A stretch of 7,634 bases of DNA from Acidobacteriota bacterium (GTDB lineage: Bacteria > Acidobacteriota > Terriglobia > Terriglobales > Acidobacteriaceae), in assembly GCA_021781255.1 (NCBI GenBank), contig JAJXXG010001242.1, positions 1 through 7,634 on the forward strand, read 5' to 3'. The notes beneath the pieces are model-generated. The model saw only the letters and a list, made by a program, of their open reading frames with translations. It was not told where the DNA came from and made no database searches. A program made the position numbers and the translations under genes. Positions 1-6,798 of this stretch are shown here, one piece after another (within the stretch, counting starts at the first letter, position 1; each line of letters begins with the position of its first letter).

Positions 1-1288
1 ACGCGTCCTGCCACAACTCCTGGTCCTGGTTCTCGCCGTCCACTGTCCCTGCAAAGGCGTCGCCCTTCTCAGGATCCACTGCCAGGGTCCCGCGAAAGAT
101 TGGGCATGCCACGGACCCTGTCGAACCCACATTCGTCGGACAAGCCGACGTCGTCAGACCCATACCCGGCTGCGCAGTCATCCGGGTCCAGCTCACTCCG
201 TCGGTCGACTGGTAGTAGCCGTGATAGCGCACCGCTGCCACAAAAACATTGCGCACCGGATTCCACACCACCGCCGTCGCCGCGTTCCCGTGTGGACTCG
301 CATACGCATCCAGCGGTCCCTGCACATCGCCACCAGGGTCGGTAATCGTCGCCAGATGCCACGTCGCGCCCGCATCCGTCGAGTAGTAGAGACCCTCATA
401 GCTGAGGTTCGGCCGCTCGGCCGCCACCATTGTCCCCTCATACGCCTGCGAAACCGCCGCCACCACAAGCTTCGGATTCGTCGTGCTCCACGCAAAACCC
501 GCGAACCCCTCGCCCACAAAGGTGTAGTCCGCAATCCCCAGTCCCGTCTCCACATCATCGGTCGCCTGGATCAGACTCCACGTCGTGCCGCCGTCCGTTG
601 ACCGCAGAATCCCCGCACCGTAATAGGAGTCCAGCGCGTCATTTGGGTCGCCCGTTCCCGCCAGCACCACTCCAGTCCCGCCCGGTTGCACCGTCACCGC
701 GCCAATGCTGATCGAGGCATCCGCAGCTCCAATGAGCGCAGAAAGACTGTCCGTCAGCGGCGTAAACACAACAGTCGATGCATCGGTGGTTCCAGCATTC
801 TGTGAAACCCACACACCGCCGCCTGTTGTGCCCACATACATGTGGTTCCCTGTCGCGTCTGCCGGGTCCATTGCAATCGATGACACCCGCCCGCTCACCA
901 GCCCATAGTCTGGCGTCAGCACGGCTGTCGGCCCAAGTTGCTGCCACGTCGGAGTTGAGCCGCTCTGCGCCCGCGGCCGCATCGTCATCGCTGACATAGA
1001 CACCTGCGACCCGCTCGCCAGAACCGTCCTTGCCGGATACCGGCCCCAGCCTCGCTCGGCCAGGAAGCGACTAGCTGCTACGCGCTGTGGAATATTTTGA
1101 GCTTGCCTTTCGTAGGAGGAAACACGCCGCTGCGCCTGAGCCGCAGTAACCGCCATCGCCGCTGCGATGGCCAGCAAGCCACACAGCCTGAGGTTCAGTC
1201 TCCCTCGGGAATCGCGAACCCTCTTGGGCTCAACTACTTGGCCCTCGCCAACCCCGTTAGCGGCCTGATTCAGCAATTCCAGCATCAT
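1..1288 (-). CDS. Secreted BNR-repeat (sortilin/sialidase-like beta-propeller) protein, C-terminus cut by window edge
   Basis: An unbroken minus-strand frame of 429 codons begins at ATG 1288 and is still open at base 1, so the C-terminal part is missing. An in-frame TAA at 1352-1354 limits the start; ATG 1288 or ATG 1285 are the best choices, although no strong Shine-Dalgarno precedes them. Residues 1-52 look like a Sec signal peptide with a long basic n-region (KRVRDSRGR), a hydrophobic core (LLAIAAAMAVTAA) and an AQA cleavage site after residue 52. The mature part has the segment LVSGRVSSIAMDP followed by YVGTTGGGVW, then three Asp-box motifs: STDGGTTW (230-237), STDAGATW (303-310) and STDGVSW (361-367). 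These motifs mark blades of BNR/VPS10-type beta-propellers. Two nearby cysteines (383, 395) could form a disulphide. The protein is likely exported, but its ligand or enzymatic activity cannot be told; true sialidase activity is not shown. It lies 185 nt downstream of the photolyase gene. Confidence 0.82.
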   Translation of the reverse strand, partial: MMLELLNQAANGVGEGQVVEPKRVRDSRGRLNLRLCGLLAIAAAMAVTAAQAQRRVSSYERQAQNIPQRVAASRFLAERGWGRYPARTVLASGSQVSMSAMTMRPRAQSGSTPTWQQLGPTAVLTPDYGLVSGRVSSIAMDPADATGNHMYVGTTGGGVWVSQNAGTTDASTVVFTPLTDSLSALIGAADASISIGAVTVQPGGTGVVLAGTGDPNDALDSYYGAGILRSTDGGTTWSLIQATDDVETGLGIADYTFVGEGFAGFAWSTTNPKLVVAAVSQAYEGTMVAAERPNLSYEGLYYSTDAGATWHLATITDPGGDVQGPLDAYASPHGNAATAVVWNPVRNVFVAAVRYHGYYQSTDGVSWTRMTAQPGMGLTTSACPTNVGSTGSVACPIFRGTLAVDPEKGDAFAGTVDGENQDQELWQDA

Positions 1289-1417
1289 CCGACTCTGCAC
1301 ATGCACACAGGCGGTTCGTCCCGCCTCCCCGCACCCATCTTCTCGGGGAATTTAAGCCAAAATCCAATAGATTCGGCCTTTTGCGCCTTGCAGCTTCCTG
1401 GATTGGAGACCCGTCCC

Positions 1418-1423
1418 ATTATA
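1418..1423 (-). promoter_or_regulatory. Possible -10 element upstream of the BNR-repeat gene
   Basis: The minus strand reads TATAAT exactly here, inside the 185-nt spacer between the photolyase stop and the BNR-repeat start. Transcription from it would give a leader of roughly 120 nt. No convincing -35 lies at 16-18 nt; the nearest partial match (TAGACG) is 21 nt away. The location fits an independent promoter for the exported protein, but a single hexamer match is weak evidence. Confidence 0.3.
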
Positions 1424-1473
1424 GGACAGCAAAAAACTCCTACACGTCTATTTCAGAGTATCTTAGTAATCAT

Positions 1474-2877
1474 TTAGTAACCATTCTGCCGCTTGTAGGT
1501 TGCAGAATCGATCTTTTTCTCGAGCGAGGCACCACTCATTGGCCGGATTGTTCCAATCACAGGTCGGTCGAACCACGGCCGATCGTGTTTGCCCACAATT
1601 GCCCAGGCAATCCCGGCATAGCCGTTCGGGTCACGCCCATCCAGCTCATAGCGATCATTCATCTCCACGGCCCACTGGAAGGCCCGCTCCGGGTCCGGCG
1701 ACCACTCCAGAATCTTCTTCGCCCAGTACATCCGCATGTAGTTGTGCATCCAGCCAGTCTGAACCATTTCGCGCTGCGCAGCGTTCCACAGGTCATCATG
1801 CGTTTCACCCCTCTCCAGCGTCTTCAGGTCATAGCGAAATGTCCGTGAATCGCCCGCGTGTTCCAGCAGCGTCTTCCGTGCCCAGGGCTCAGCGCACTCC
1901 CAGTTGTCATAGTTCGGATTGTGCCGAACAAATAGCGCTGCCAGTTCCCGCCAGCCAATCAGCTCATCCAGAAACTTTTCCTTCGCCGCCTCGGTCGCCT
2001 TTCCCCGCTGCACTGCCTCCGCAGCCACATGCGCAATCATCCGCGGACCTATATTGCCAAAGTGCAGGTACGGCGACAGCCGGCTCGTTCCCTTCACCTC
2101 TGGATGGTTCCGTGCCTTCTCGTAATTCGCCAGTCCCTCATCCATAAACTCACGCAGCCGCTTCCGCGCTGCATGCGTCCCGCCCATAAAAGTGTCCACC
2201 GGCCCCACCGTCCGGTCCAGATCCTTGAAGCCCGCCGTAATGTCCTCCCCGAGGGAGAAGCACGCGAGTGCCTTCCACGGTTTCCACGCGTGGTGAGGCC
2301 GCACATCCTCTGTTGTCTCTAAGAATTTCGGCAGCTGCGCCTTCAAGTGCGGCCTGAAGTGGTGCAACAGGAAATAGCTTCGCCCGAAGATCTTTGAGGG
2401 TACCACCACATCCGCATCTACCGTCCAGAAGGGCACGTGCAACCGCTTCGCCAGCACCTGCCGCCATCGCTCCGGTTCGCGGCAGGGGTTCTCGTCGCCC
2501 ACCACCAGCGCTGCCTCCACCTCTTCCAGAAAAACATCCAACTGATTTTCCGGATGTCGCCTCACCACAAAGCCTGCTCCGCGCTCCGCCGCGTCCGCTT
2601 TTACATCGCACAGGCCCTGCGCCAGAAAGTGGTAGTGCCGCAAATTCGCATTCGGATAATTCGGAATCACGGAGAAGAAGATCACCACTGGCAACCCCAG
2701 CAGATTGCCAGCCTGCACGGCTACATCCAGCGCCGGATTGTCCACCGCCCGCATCGCACGCTGCATCCAGTAGACGACACATCGCGCTCCCTCGCGAGGC
2801 GCGCCCCCGCGCCGCACAGTCACGCGCGCATCGTTCGTCAGCTTCGCCAGTCCTTCCGGCATGTCATTCTTACTCAA
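1474..2877 (-). CDS. Class II CPD photolyase (deoxyribodipyrimidine photo-lyase)
   Basis: This is a flavoenzyme that uses light to split cyclobutane pyrimidine dimers in DNA. From the TTG at 2877 it is 467 aa, close to the usual class II length. The N-terminal alpha/beta antenna domain opens with VVYWMQRAMRAVDNPAL. The FAD-binding helical domain contains TSRLSPYLHFGNI, FLDELIGWRE, HDDLWNAAQRE, MRMYWAKKILEW and NDRYELDGRDPNGYAGIAW, all class II signatures. The tryptophans in DLWNAA and RMYWAKK are 21 residues apart, as in the W360/W381 electron-transfer pair of Methanosarcina mazei photolyase. The Asn of NDRYELDG lies 22 residues after the second Trp, matching the Asn near flavin N5. The frame is open up to a TTG at 2967, but that start lies within the upstream terminator. 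TTG 2877 has GGAGG 5 nt upstream; ATG 2862 (462 aa) is the other reasonable start. Family assignment is firm; the start is moderately sure. Confidence 0.93.
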   Translation of the reverse strand: MSKNDMPEGLAKLTNDARVTVRRGGAPREGARCVVYWMQRAMRAVDNPALDVAVQAGNLLGLPVVIFFSVIPNYPNANLRHYHFLAQGLCDVKADAAERGAGFVVRRHPENQLDVFLEEVEAALVVGDENPCREPERWRQVLAKRLHVPFWTVDADVVVPSKIFGRSYFLLHHFRPHLKAQLPKFLETTEDVRPHHAWKPWKALACFSLGEDITAGFKDLDRTVGPVDTFMGGTHAARKRLREFMDEGLANYEKARNHPEVKGTSRLSPYLHFGNIGPRMIAHVAAEAVQRGKATEAAKEKFLDELIGWRELAALFVRHNPNYDNWECAEPWARKTLLEHAGDSRTFRYDLKTLERGETHDDLWNAAQREMVQTGWMHNYMRMYWAKKILEWSPDPERAFQWAVEMNDRYELDGRDPNGYAGIAWAIVGKHDRPWFDRPVIGTIRPMSGASLEKKIDSATYKRQNGY

Positions 2878-2882
2878 AGCGC

Positions 2883-2887
2883 CCTCC
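2883..2887 (-). promoter_or_regulatory. Ribosome binding site GGAGG deciding the photolyase start
   Basis: The minus strand reads GGAGG followed by a 5-nt spacer (GCGCT) and TTG at 2877. It is too far (20 nt) from ATG 2862 to serve that codon well, so it favours a TTG start giving MSKNDMPEGL. It lies downstream of the terminator, which fits a separate transcript for this gene. Confidence 0.55.
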
Positions 2888-2925
2888 GCTCCCGTCAGCC
2901 TATCCCATGCGCACTTGCTGCCAGC

Positions 2926-2957
2926 AAAAAGGGCCGCCTTATCGGCAGCCCTCTTTT
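2926..2957 (-). terminator. Intrinsic terminator closing the cytochrome oxidase operon
   Basis: On the minus strand, an 8-bp stem GGGCTGCC / GGCGGCCC (one G-T wobble) encloses the loop GATAA and is followed directly by TTTTT. The A-rich left flank (AAAAGA) can pair with the T tract, lengthening the stem. The hairpin begins about 30 nt after the coxD stop codon. The plus-strand reading also ends in a T-rich run (TCTTTT), so the element could work in both directions, though no plus-strand gene is present. It lies inside the longest possible photolyase frame, which argues against that longer start. Confidence 0.85.
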
Positions 2958-2980
2958 GTCCTGTCAAAAAGCCTCAGCGC

Positions 2981-3289
2981 CTAGAACATACCCCATGCGC
3001 GGCTGTAGTAGTCCAGCAACACCATGCCGAAAAGCGTCATCAGTAAAAACACTGCCGATGCCAGGCAAAGCATGCTCAGCTTTGGGCTGTACTTCAAATG
3101 CATTGAAAACAGCGCCACAATCAGCGCCTGCGTCACCGCAATCGCAACCGCCAGAATCGCGTTGAAAATCCCCAGATTGTGGAACGACACCAGCACCTGC
3201 AGTCCCACGCCTGCCACCAGCGCCACCCACACAAACAGGTAGACTCGCGTGCTCACCACATGCGGTGTAAATGATTCGTGTTCGCTCAT
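2981..3289 (-). CDS. coxD: Cytochrome c oxidase subunit IV (prokaryotic type)
   Basis: A 102-aa membrane protein with three predicted transmembrane helices at about 16-35, 42-63 and 72-93. The stretch LFSMHLKYSPKLS between helices 2 and 3 is typical of the prokaryotic COX4 family (CyoD/CtaF-like). The role is structural, stabilising the oxidase complex in the cytoplasmic membrane; it carries no redox cofactor. It starts at ATG 3289, 13 nt after the coxC stop, with AGAGGA about 7 nt upstream of the start and adjoining the coxC TGA. It is the last gene of the operon and is followed by the terminator. Small size and low conservation make sequence identification weaker than for its neighbours, but position and topology agree. 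Confidence 0.88.
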   Translation of the reverse strand: MSEHESFTPHVVSTRVYLFVWVALVAGVGLQVLVSFHNLGIFNAILAVAIAVTQALIVALFSMHLKYSPKLSMLCLASAVFLLMTLFGMVLLDYYSRAWGMF

Positions 3290-3302
3290 ACCCGTGTCCT
3301 CT

Positions 3303-4052
3303 TCAGTGCCGGTTGATTAAGTAAAGCAAAGGGAACAGGAATATCCAGATGATGTCCACAAAGTGCCAGTAGAGCCCGAAGTACTCCACATAGGCTGCAT
3401 TCCCAGTGGTATACGCATCGGATCGCGCCCTGAAGATCATGAAAAGGATGATCCCCATCCCGATAAGCATGTGCAGCGCGTGCAGGCCCGTCATCGCAAA
3501 GTAGAGCGAGAAGTACACTTCCGTCTTGCGCGCAATATCCAACGGCAGCGGCTTGTCGCCCGCAGCCTTGGCCACCGGATCGGTCGACGGATGCAGGAAC
3601 GATTGCAGGCTGTAGTGTGAGCCGGGGATGTGGTGCTTCTCCCATTTTTCCTTGTACTCGGTTCCTTTAATACCAAGGAAGACAAACCCCAGCACGAACG
3701 TCACGATCAGGAACATGATCAGCGCGCTCTTCCTGCGCAGTTGAGCACTCCGCACGGCCAGCGCCATCGTAAAGCTCGACGTGATCAACAGAACTGAGTT
3801 GATGGCGCCCAGTTTCCAGTCAAGCTGGTGTGATGCCGCAACAAATGCACGGTAGTACCAGTTCCGGTACACCATATACACGGTGAACAGGCCGCCGAAG
3901 AACATCACCTCAGTCAAAATGAACAGCCACATCGCCAGATTGCCGGCGTCGGCCTGCTGCTTCACTGACTCGAATTGATGATGCAGATGCGGCGAATGCC
4001 CGTGCTCTGCCGCCTGCACTCCTCCGTGCGCAATCGCGGAACTATCCGACAC
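3303..4052 (-). CDS. coxC: Cytochrome c oxidase subunit III
   Basis: A 249-aa protein with five likely transmembrane helices (about 40-61, 81-101, 110-128, 181-207, 225-246), the short bacterial form of subunit III. Hallmarks are [11 protein letters not shown], holding the conserved helix glutamate (E48), [11 protein letters not shown] (188-198) and [17 protein letters not shown] near the C-terminus. A soluble loop of about 45 residues beginning KGTEYKEKW separates helices 3 and 4. The N-terminal 30 residues are histidine-rich (H9, H17, H19, H22, H24, H25) and probably face the cytoplasm. Subunit III stabilises the catalytic core and keeps proton uptake efficient over many turnovers. The start is GTG at 4052, overlapping the end of coxA by 11 nt; a strong Shine-Dalgarno lies 5 nt upstream within coxA. 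Confidence 0.95.
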   Translation of the reverse strand: MSDSSAIAHGGVQAAEHGHSPHLHHQFESVKQQADAGNLAMWLFILTEVMFFGGLFTVYMVYRNWYYRAFVAASHQLDWKLGAINSVLLITSSFTMALAVRSAQLRRKSALIMFLIVTFVLGFVFLGIKGTEYKEKWEKHHIPGSHYSLQSFLHPSTDPVAKAAGDKPLPLDIARKTEVYFSLYFAMTGLHALHMLIGMGIILFMIFRARSDAYTTGNAAYVEYFGLYWHFVDIIWIFLFPLLYLINRH

Positions 4053-5709
4053 TGGCTACCTCTTTTTCTTTCTGGCGTTCCAGCCAATCGTAGTCGTAGG
4101 CTTCGTGATCCATGATGGGAATTTGCGTAAAGTTCTCAGTCAGCGGCGGCGATTGTGTCTGCCACTCAAGTCCCGTCGCTTGCCACGGGTTGTCGCCTGC
4201 AATCTTGCCATACCGTAATGACCACGTCAGATACAGCACTGGCATCAGATACCCAACTCCAAGAATCGACGCACCTGCCGTCGAAAACACATTCAGCACC
4301 TGGAACTCCGGCGGATACGATGCATACCGCCGCGGCATGCCCAGCGTACCCAGAATGAACTGCGGGAAGAATGTCAGATTGAACCCGATGAATGTCACCA
4401 CCGCGGCCATCTGCGAAATCTTCTCTGGATACATGCGCCCGGTAATCTTCGGCCACCAGAAGTGCAGTCCCGAAAGGAATGCCATCAGCATGCCGCCCAC
4501 CATCACAAAGTGGAAGTGCGCCACGATGAAGTACGTCTCTGTCAGGTGAATGTCCGTACCCGAGGTGCCCAGAAACACGCCCGTCATGCCGCCGATCGTA
4601 AACAGCCCCATGAAGCCGAAGGCATACAACATCGGCGTCTCGAACGTGATCGACCCCTTGTAAAGGGTCAGCGCCCAGTTGAAGATCTTGATCGCCGAAG
4701 GCACTGCAACCAGCATCGTCAGCAGGGAAAAGACCAGCACTGCGTAGCTCGAGATGCCCATGATGAACATGTGGTGCGCCCAGACGAAGAAGCCGAACAC
4801 GGCGATCGCTACGGACGAAAACGCGACGGCTGTATACCCGAACACTCGTTTTCGACTGAACGTCGATATTACTTCGGAGATCACACCCATGCCTGGCAAG
4901 ATCATGATGTAAACCGCCGGATGTGAGTAGAACCAGAACAGATGTTGGAACAGAAGCGGATCTCCGCCCTTGGTTGGGTCAAATACTCCAATACCCACCG
5001 TCCGCTCCAGGACAACAAGGATCAGCGCGATGCCAAGCACGGGCGTGCCCAGAACCATCAGTACACTCGCGGCGTAATTCGACCAGACGAACAGAGGCAT
5101 TCGGAACCATGTCATTCCCGGGCATCGCATCTTGTGGATCGTCACAATGAAATTCAACCCGGTAAAGATAGAACTGAATCCGGCGATAAAAATTGCCAGG
5201 CCGGTCGTCACCACATTCGTATTCACAAAGTGCGTGGAAAGCGGAGTCGTAAATGTCCATCCCGTATCCACGCCGCCGGTGATCATCGCATAGAGCGCAA
5301 GAATGCCGCCCGACATATACAGGTACCAGCTCGCCAGGTTCATCTTCGGCAAAGCCAGATCCTTCGCCCCCAGCATCAAGGGCAAGAAGAAGTTCCCCAG
5401 TGTCGCCGGCACGCTCGGCACAAGGAAGAAGAAAATCATGATGACGCCATGCATCGTGAACACCTTGTTATAGGTGTCCGTCGCCAGCAGATCCGATTGC
5501 GGCGTCAGCAGCTCCAGTCGGATAAGAGCCGCCAGGCAGCCGCCAATGAAGAAGAACACACTGATCGAAATCAGGTACAGAATTCCGATCCGCTTATGGT
5601 CCTGCGTCAGCAACCAGCTCAGCAGGCCATTCTCCTTGGTCAGGTAATTCGTCTTCGGAATCCTGGCCGTCGACTGATCGGGAAGATTGACGATTGTCGC
5701 GCTGCTCAT
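4042..5709 (-). CDS. coxA: Cytochrome c oxidase subunit I, A2-subfamily (caa3 type)
   Basis: The 555-aa catalytic subunit, expected to have 12 transmembrane helices, carries haem a, haem a3 and CuB and reduces O2 to water while pumping protons. Visible ligands: H87 (TMHGVIM) and H400 for haem a, H398 for haem a3, and H263, H312 and H313 for CuB; Y267 is the tyrosine cross-linked to H263. The helix VI motif is WFYSHPAVY (259-267): the glutamate of A1 enzymes is Ala (A265) and a Tyr-Ser pair (Y261, S262) is present, the A2 signature. D117 and N106 keep the D-channel entrance, and K341 keeps the K-channel lysine, with Ser (S338) where mitochondria have Thr. R460-R461 match the arginines near the haem propionates. 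In [14 protein letters not shown]390 and E391 replace the usual His-Asp Mg2+ ligands. Its ATG overlaps the coxB stop (ATGA), with GGTGA upstream. Confidence 0.98.
   Translation of the reverse strand: MSSATIVNLPDQSTARIPKTNYLTKENGLLSWLLTQDHKRIGILYLISISVFFFIGGCLAALIRLELLTPQSDLLATDTYNKVFTMHGVIMIFFFLVPSVPATLGNFFLPLMLGAKDLALPKMNLASWYLYMSGGILALYAMITGGVDTGWTFTTPLSTHFVNTNVVTTGLAIFIAGFSSIFTGLNFIVTIHKMRCPGMTWFRMPLFVWSNYAASVLMVLGTPVLGIALILVVLERTVGIGVFDPTKGGDPLLFQHLFWFYSHPAVYIMILPGMGVISEVISTFSRKRVFGYTAVAFSSVAIAVFGFFVWAHHMFIMGISSYAVLVFSLLTMLVAVPSAIKIFNWALTLYKGSITFETPMLYAFGFMGLFTIGGMTGVFLGTSGTDIHLTETYFIVAHFHFVMVGGMLMAFLSGLHFWWPKITGRMYPEKISQMAAVVTFIGFNLTFFPQFILGTLGMPRRYASYPPEFQVLNVFSTAGASILGVGYLMPVLYLTWSLRYGKIAGDNPWQATGLEWQTQSPPLTENFTQIPIMDHEAYDYDWLERQKEKEVASVG
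4058..4063 (-). promoter_or_regulatory. Ribosome binding site for the GTG start of coxC
   Basis: The minus strand reads AGAGGT, then a 5-nt spacer AGCCA, then GTG at 4052. The site lies inside the last codons of coxA, so coxC translation is likely coupled to coxA. It supports the non-ATG start, as no nearby ATG has a comparable site. Confidence 0.6.
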
Positions 5710-6794
5710 TGATTCACCATCCCTTTAGCTACGGGCGACTTCGAGGCAGCCGGTTTGCCGCCCGTCACCCCGCTTCCGCTTGCCGGCGGCAGCTCAGTCG
5801 TGGTCGTCGTCTGCTGCACGCGGTAGTCGGACTTCAGGTGCTTTATATACTCCACCAGGGAAATCACGCCTTCTTCGCTGATTTGCCCCTGGTAAGTTGG
5901 CATGATTGGCACATATCCCTGCGTCACGTGCTCCGAAGGGTCAAGTATTGCTTGCCGCAGATAGGAGTCGTCCACAGTGATTGACTGTCCATTGGCAAGC
6001 GTCAGTTTCGATCCATACACATTCGCCAGGCTTGGGCCGCGTGCGTCTGGCCGGCTGTTGTGGCAGGCGTTGCAGCTCAAACTTGCGAACAGCCTCTCGC
6101 CGTTCTGCGCCAGTGATTCGCCACTGGTCGACTCGGCGAGCCACTTGCGGTAGTCGTCCGGCTTCATCACCACCACCCAGCCCCTCATGTGCGAGTGGTC
6201 CGTTCCGCAATACTGCGAGCAGAACAGGTGATAGCGTCCAGGCCGTGTCGCCTCAAACCACACCGTTGTGTAGCGGCCCGGAATTGCCTCGCGCTTCACG
6301 CGGAAAGCCGGAACCGAAAAGCTGTGAAATACGTCCTGCGAGATCAGCGTAAGCTGCACCGCGCGTCCCGTCGGAACATGCAGCGTATTGATCTCGTGCT
6401 GGCCGCCCGGATGCTCAACCTTCCACATCCACTGCTTGCCCACCACGTATATGTTCATCGAGTTCGGCGGAGGCGTGAACACGCGGAAATAAATCAGCGC
6501 GCCCCACACAAACATCACCAGAAACAGGCCGAGAGGGATGATGGTCCACGTCGCTTCCAGCAGCGTCGACCCTTCAATCTGCACTGCCACCGGATGCCGT
6601 TGCTTCCGGTAGAGAACCGAGAAAGTGGTCACCAGCAGAACGACAATCGTCAATCCCACCAGGCTTACCAGCAGGATGAAGAAATAAAGTGCGTCGATCT
6701 GCGGCGCAATCTTCGACGCCTCCGGCGGGAACAGCGCGAAGTTCGTCAGCCACTTGACGAGAAATTGCCAAAGTACTGGACTGATGTGGGACAT
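5706..6794 (-). CDS. coxB: Cytochrome c oxidase subunit II with CuA and fused cytochrome c domain (caa3 type)
   Basis: A 362-aa protein that takes electrons from the periplasm to subunit I. Two transmembrane helices (about 34-60 and 82-104) precede a cupredoxin domain. [11 protein letters not shown] (120-130) is the aromatic electron-entry patch. The CuA ligands are H157, C192, C196, H200 and M203, in [12 protein letters not shown]; the residue usually Glu, whose carbonyl binds CuA and whose side chain binds Mg2+, is Gln (Q194). A C-terminal class I cytochrome c domain (about 225-325) has the haem motif CNACH (241-245) and a probable axial Met at 298 in [10 protein letters not shown]. The last 35 residues are a Thr/Pro/Ser/Ala/Gly-rich tail, likely disordered. 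The fused haem c defines a caa3 oxidase. ATG 6794 lies 4 nt after the sco stop, with only a weak ribosome site, suggesting coupling; the stop overlaps the coxA start. Confidence 0.97.
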   Translation of the reverse strand: MSHISPVLWQFLVKWLTNFALFPPEASKIAPQIDALYFFILLVSLVGLTIVVLLVTTFSVLYRKQRHPVAVQIEGSTLLEATWTIIPLGLFLVMFVWGALIYFRVFTPPPNSMNIYVVGKQWMWKVEHPGGQHEINTLHVPTGRAVQLTLISQDVFHSFSVPAFRVKREAIPGRYTTVWFEATRPGRYHLFCSQYCGTDHSHMRGWVVVMKPDDYRKWLAESTSGESLAQNGERLFASLSCNACHNSRPDARGPSLANVYGSKLTLANGQSITVDDSYLRQAILDPSEHVTQGYVPIMPTYQGQISEEGVISLVEYIKHLKSDYRVQQTTTTTELPPASGSGVTGGKPAASKSPVAKGMVNQ

Positions 6795-6798
6795 TCCG

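Noticed and set aside
639..947. Short minus-strand frames at 69-362, 193-558 and 639-947
   Set aside because: They are in other frames from the continuous BNR-repeat reading frame, which has a signal peptide and repeated Asp-boxes; the short frames show neither.
1326..1349. Inverted repeat TCCCCG...CGGGGA as a possible terminator
   Set aside because: The stem is only 6 bp with a 12-nt loop and no T run follows on either strand. It may be a leader hairpin at most.
1500..2147. Plus-strand open frame of 215 codons opposite the photolyase
   Set aside because: Ser/Pro/His/Arg-rich shadow of the photolyase gene with no motif.
2437..3165. Plus-strand open frame of 242 codons spanning the photolyase 5' end and coxD
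   Set aside because: It crosses two real genes and a terminator, is rich in Arg, His, Pro and Ser, and has no family resemblance; it is an antisense shadow.
3960..4052. Histidine-rich N-terminus of subunit III as a novel metal site
   Set aside because: Histidine-rich leaders before the first helix occur in related subunit III proteins as I recall them, and the histidines show no defined metal-site spacing.
4942..5712. Plus-strand open frame of 256 codons opposite coxA
   Set aside because: The translation is dominated by Arg, Gln, His and Pro with no recognisable motif, as expected for the complement of a GC-rich gene. coxA on the other strand is unmistakable over the whole stretch.
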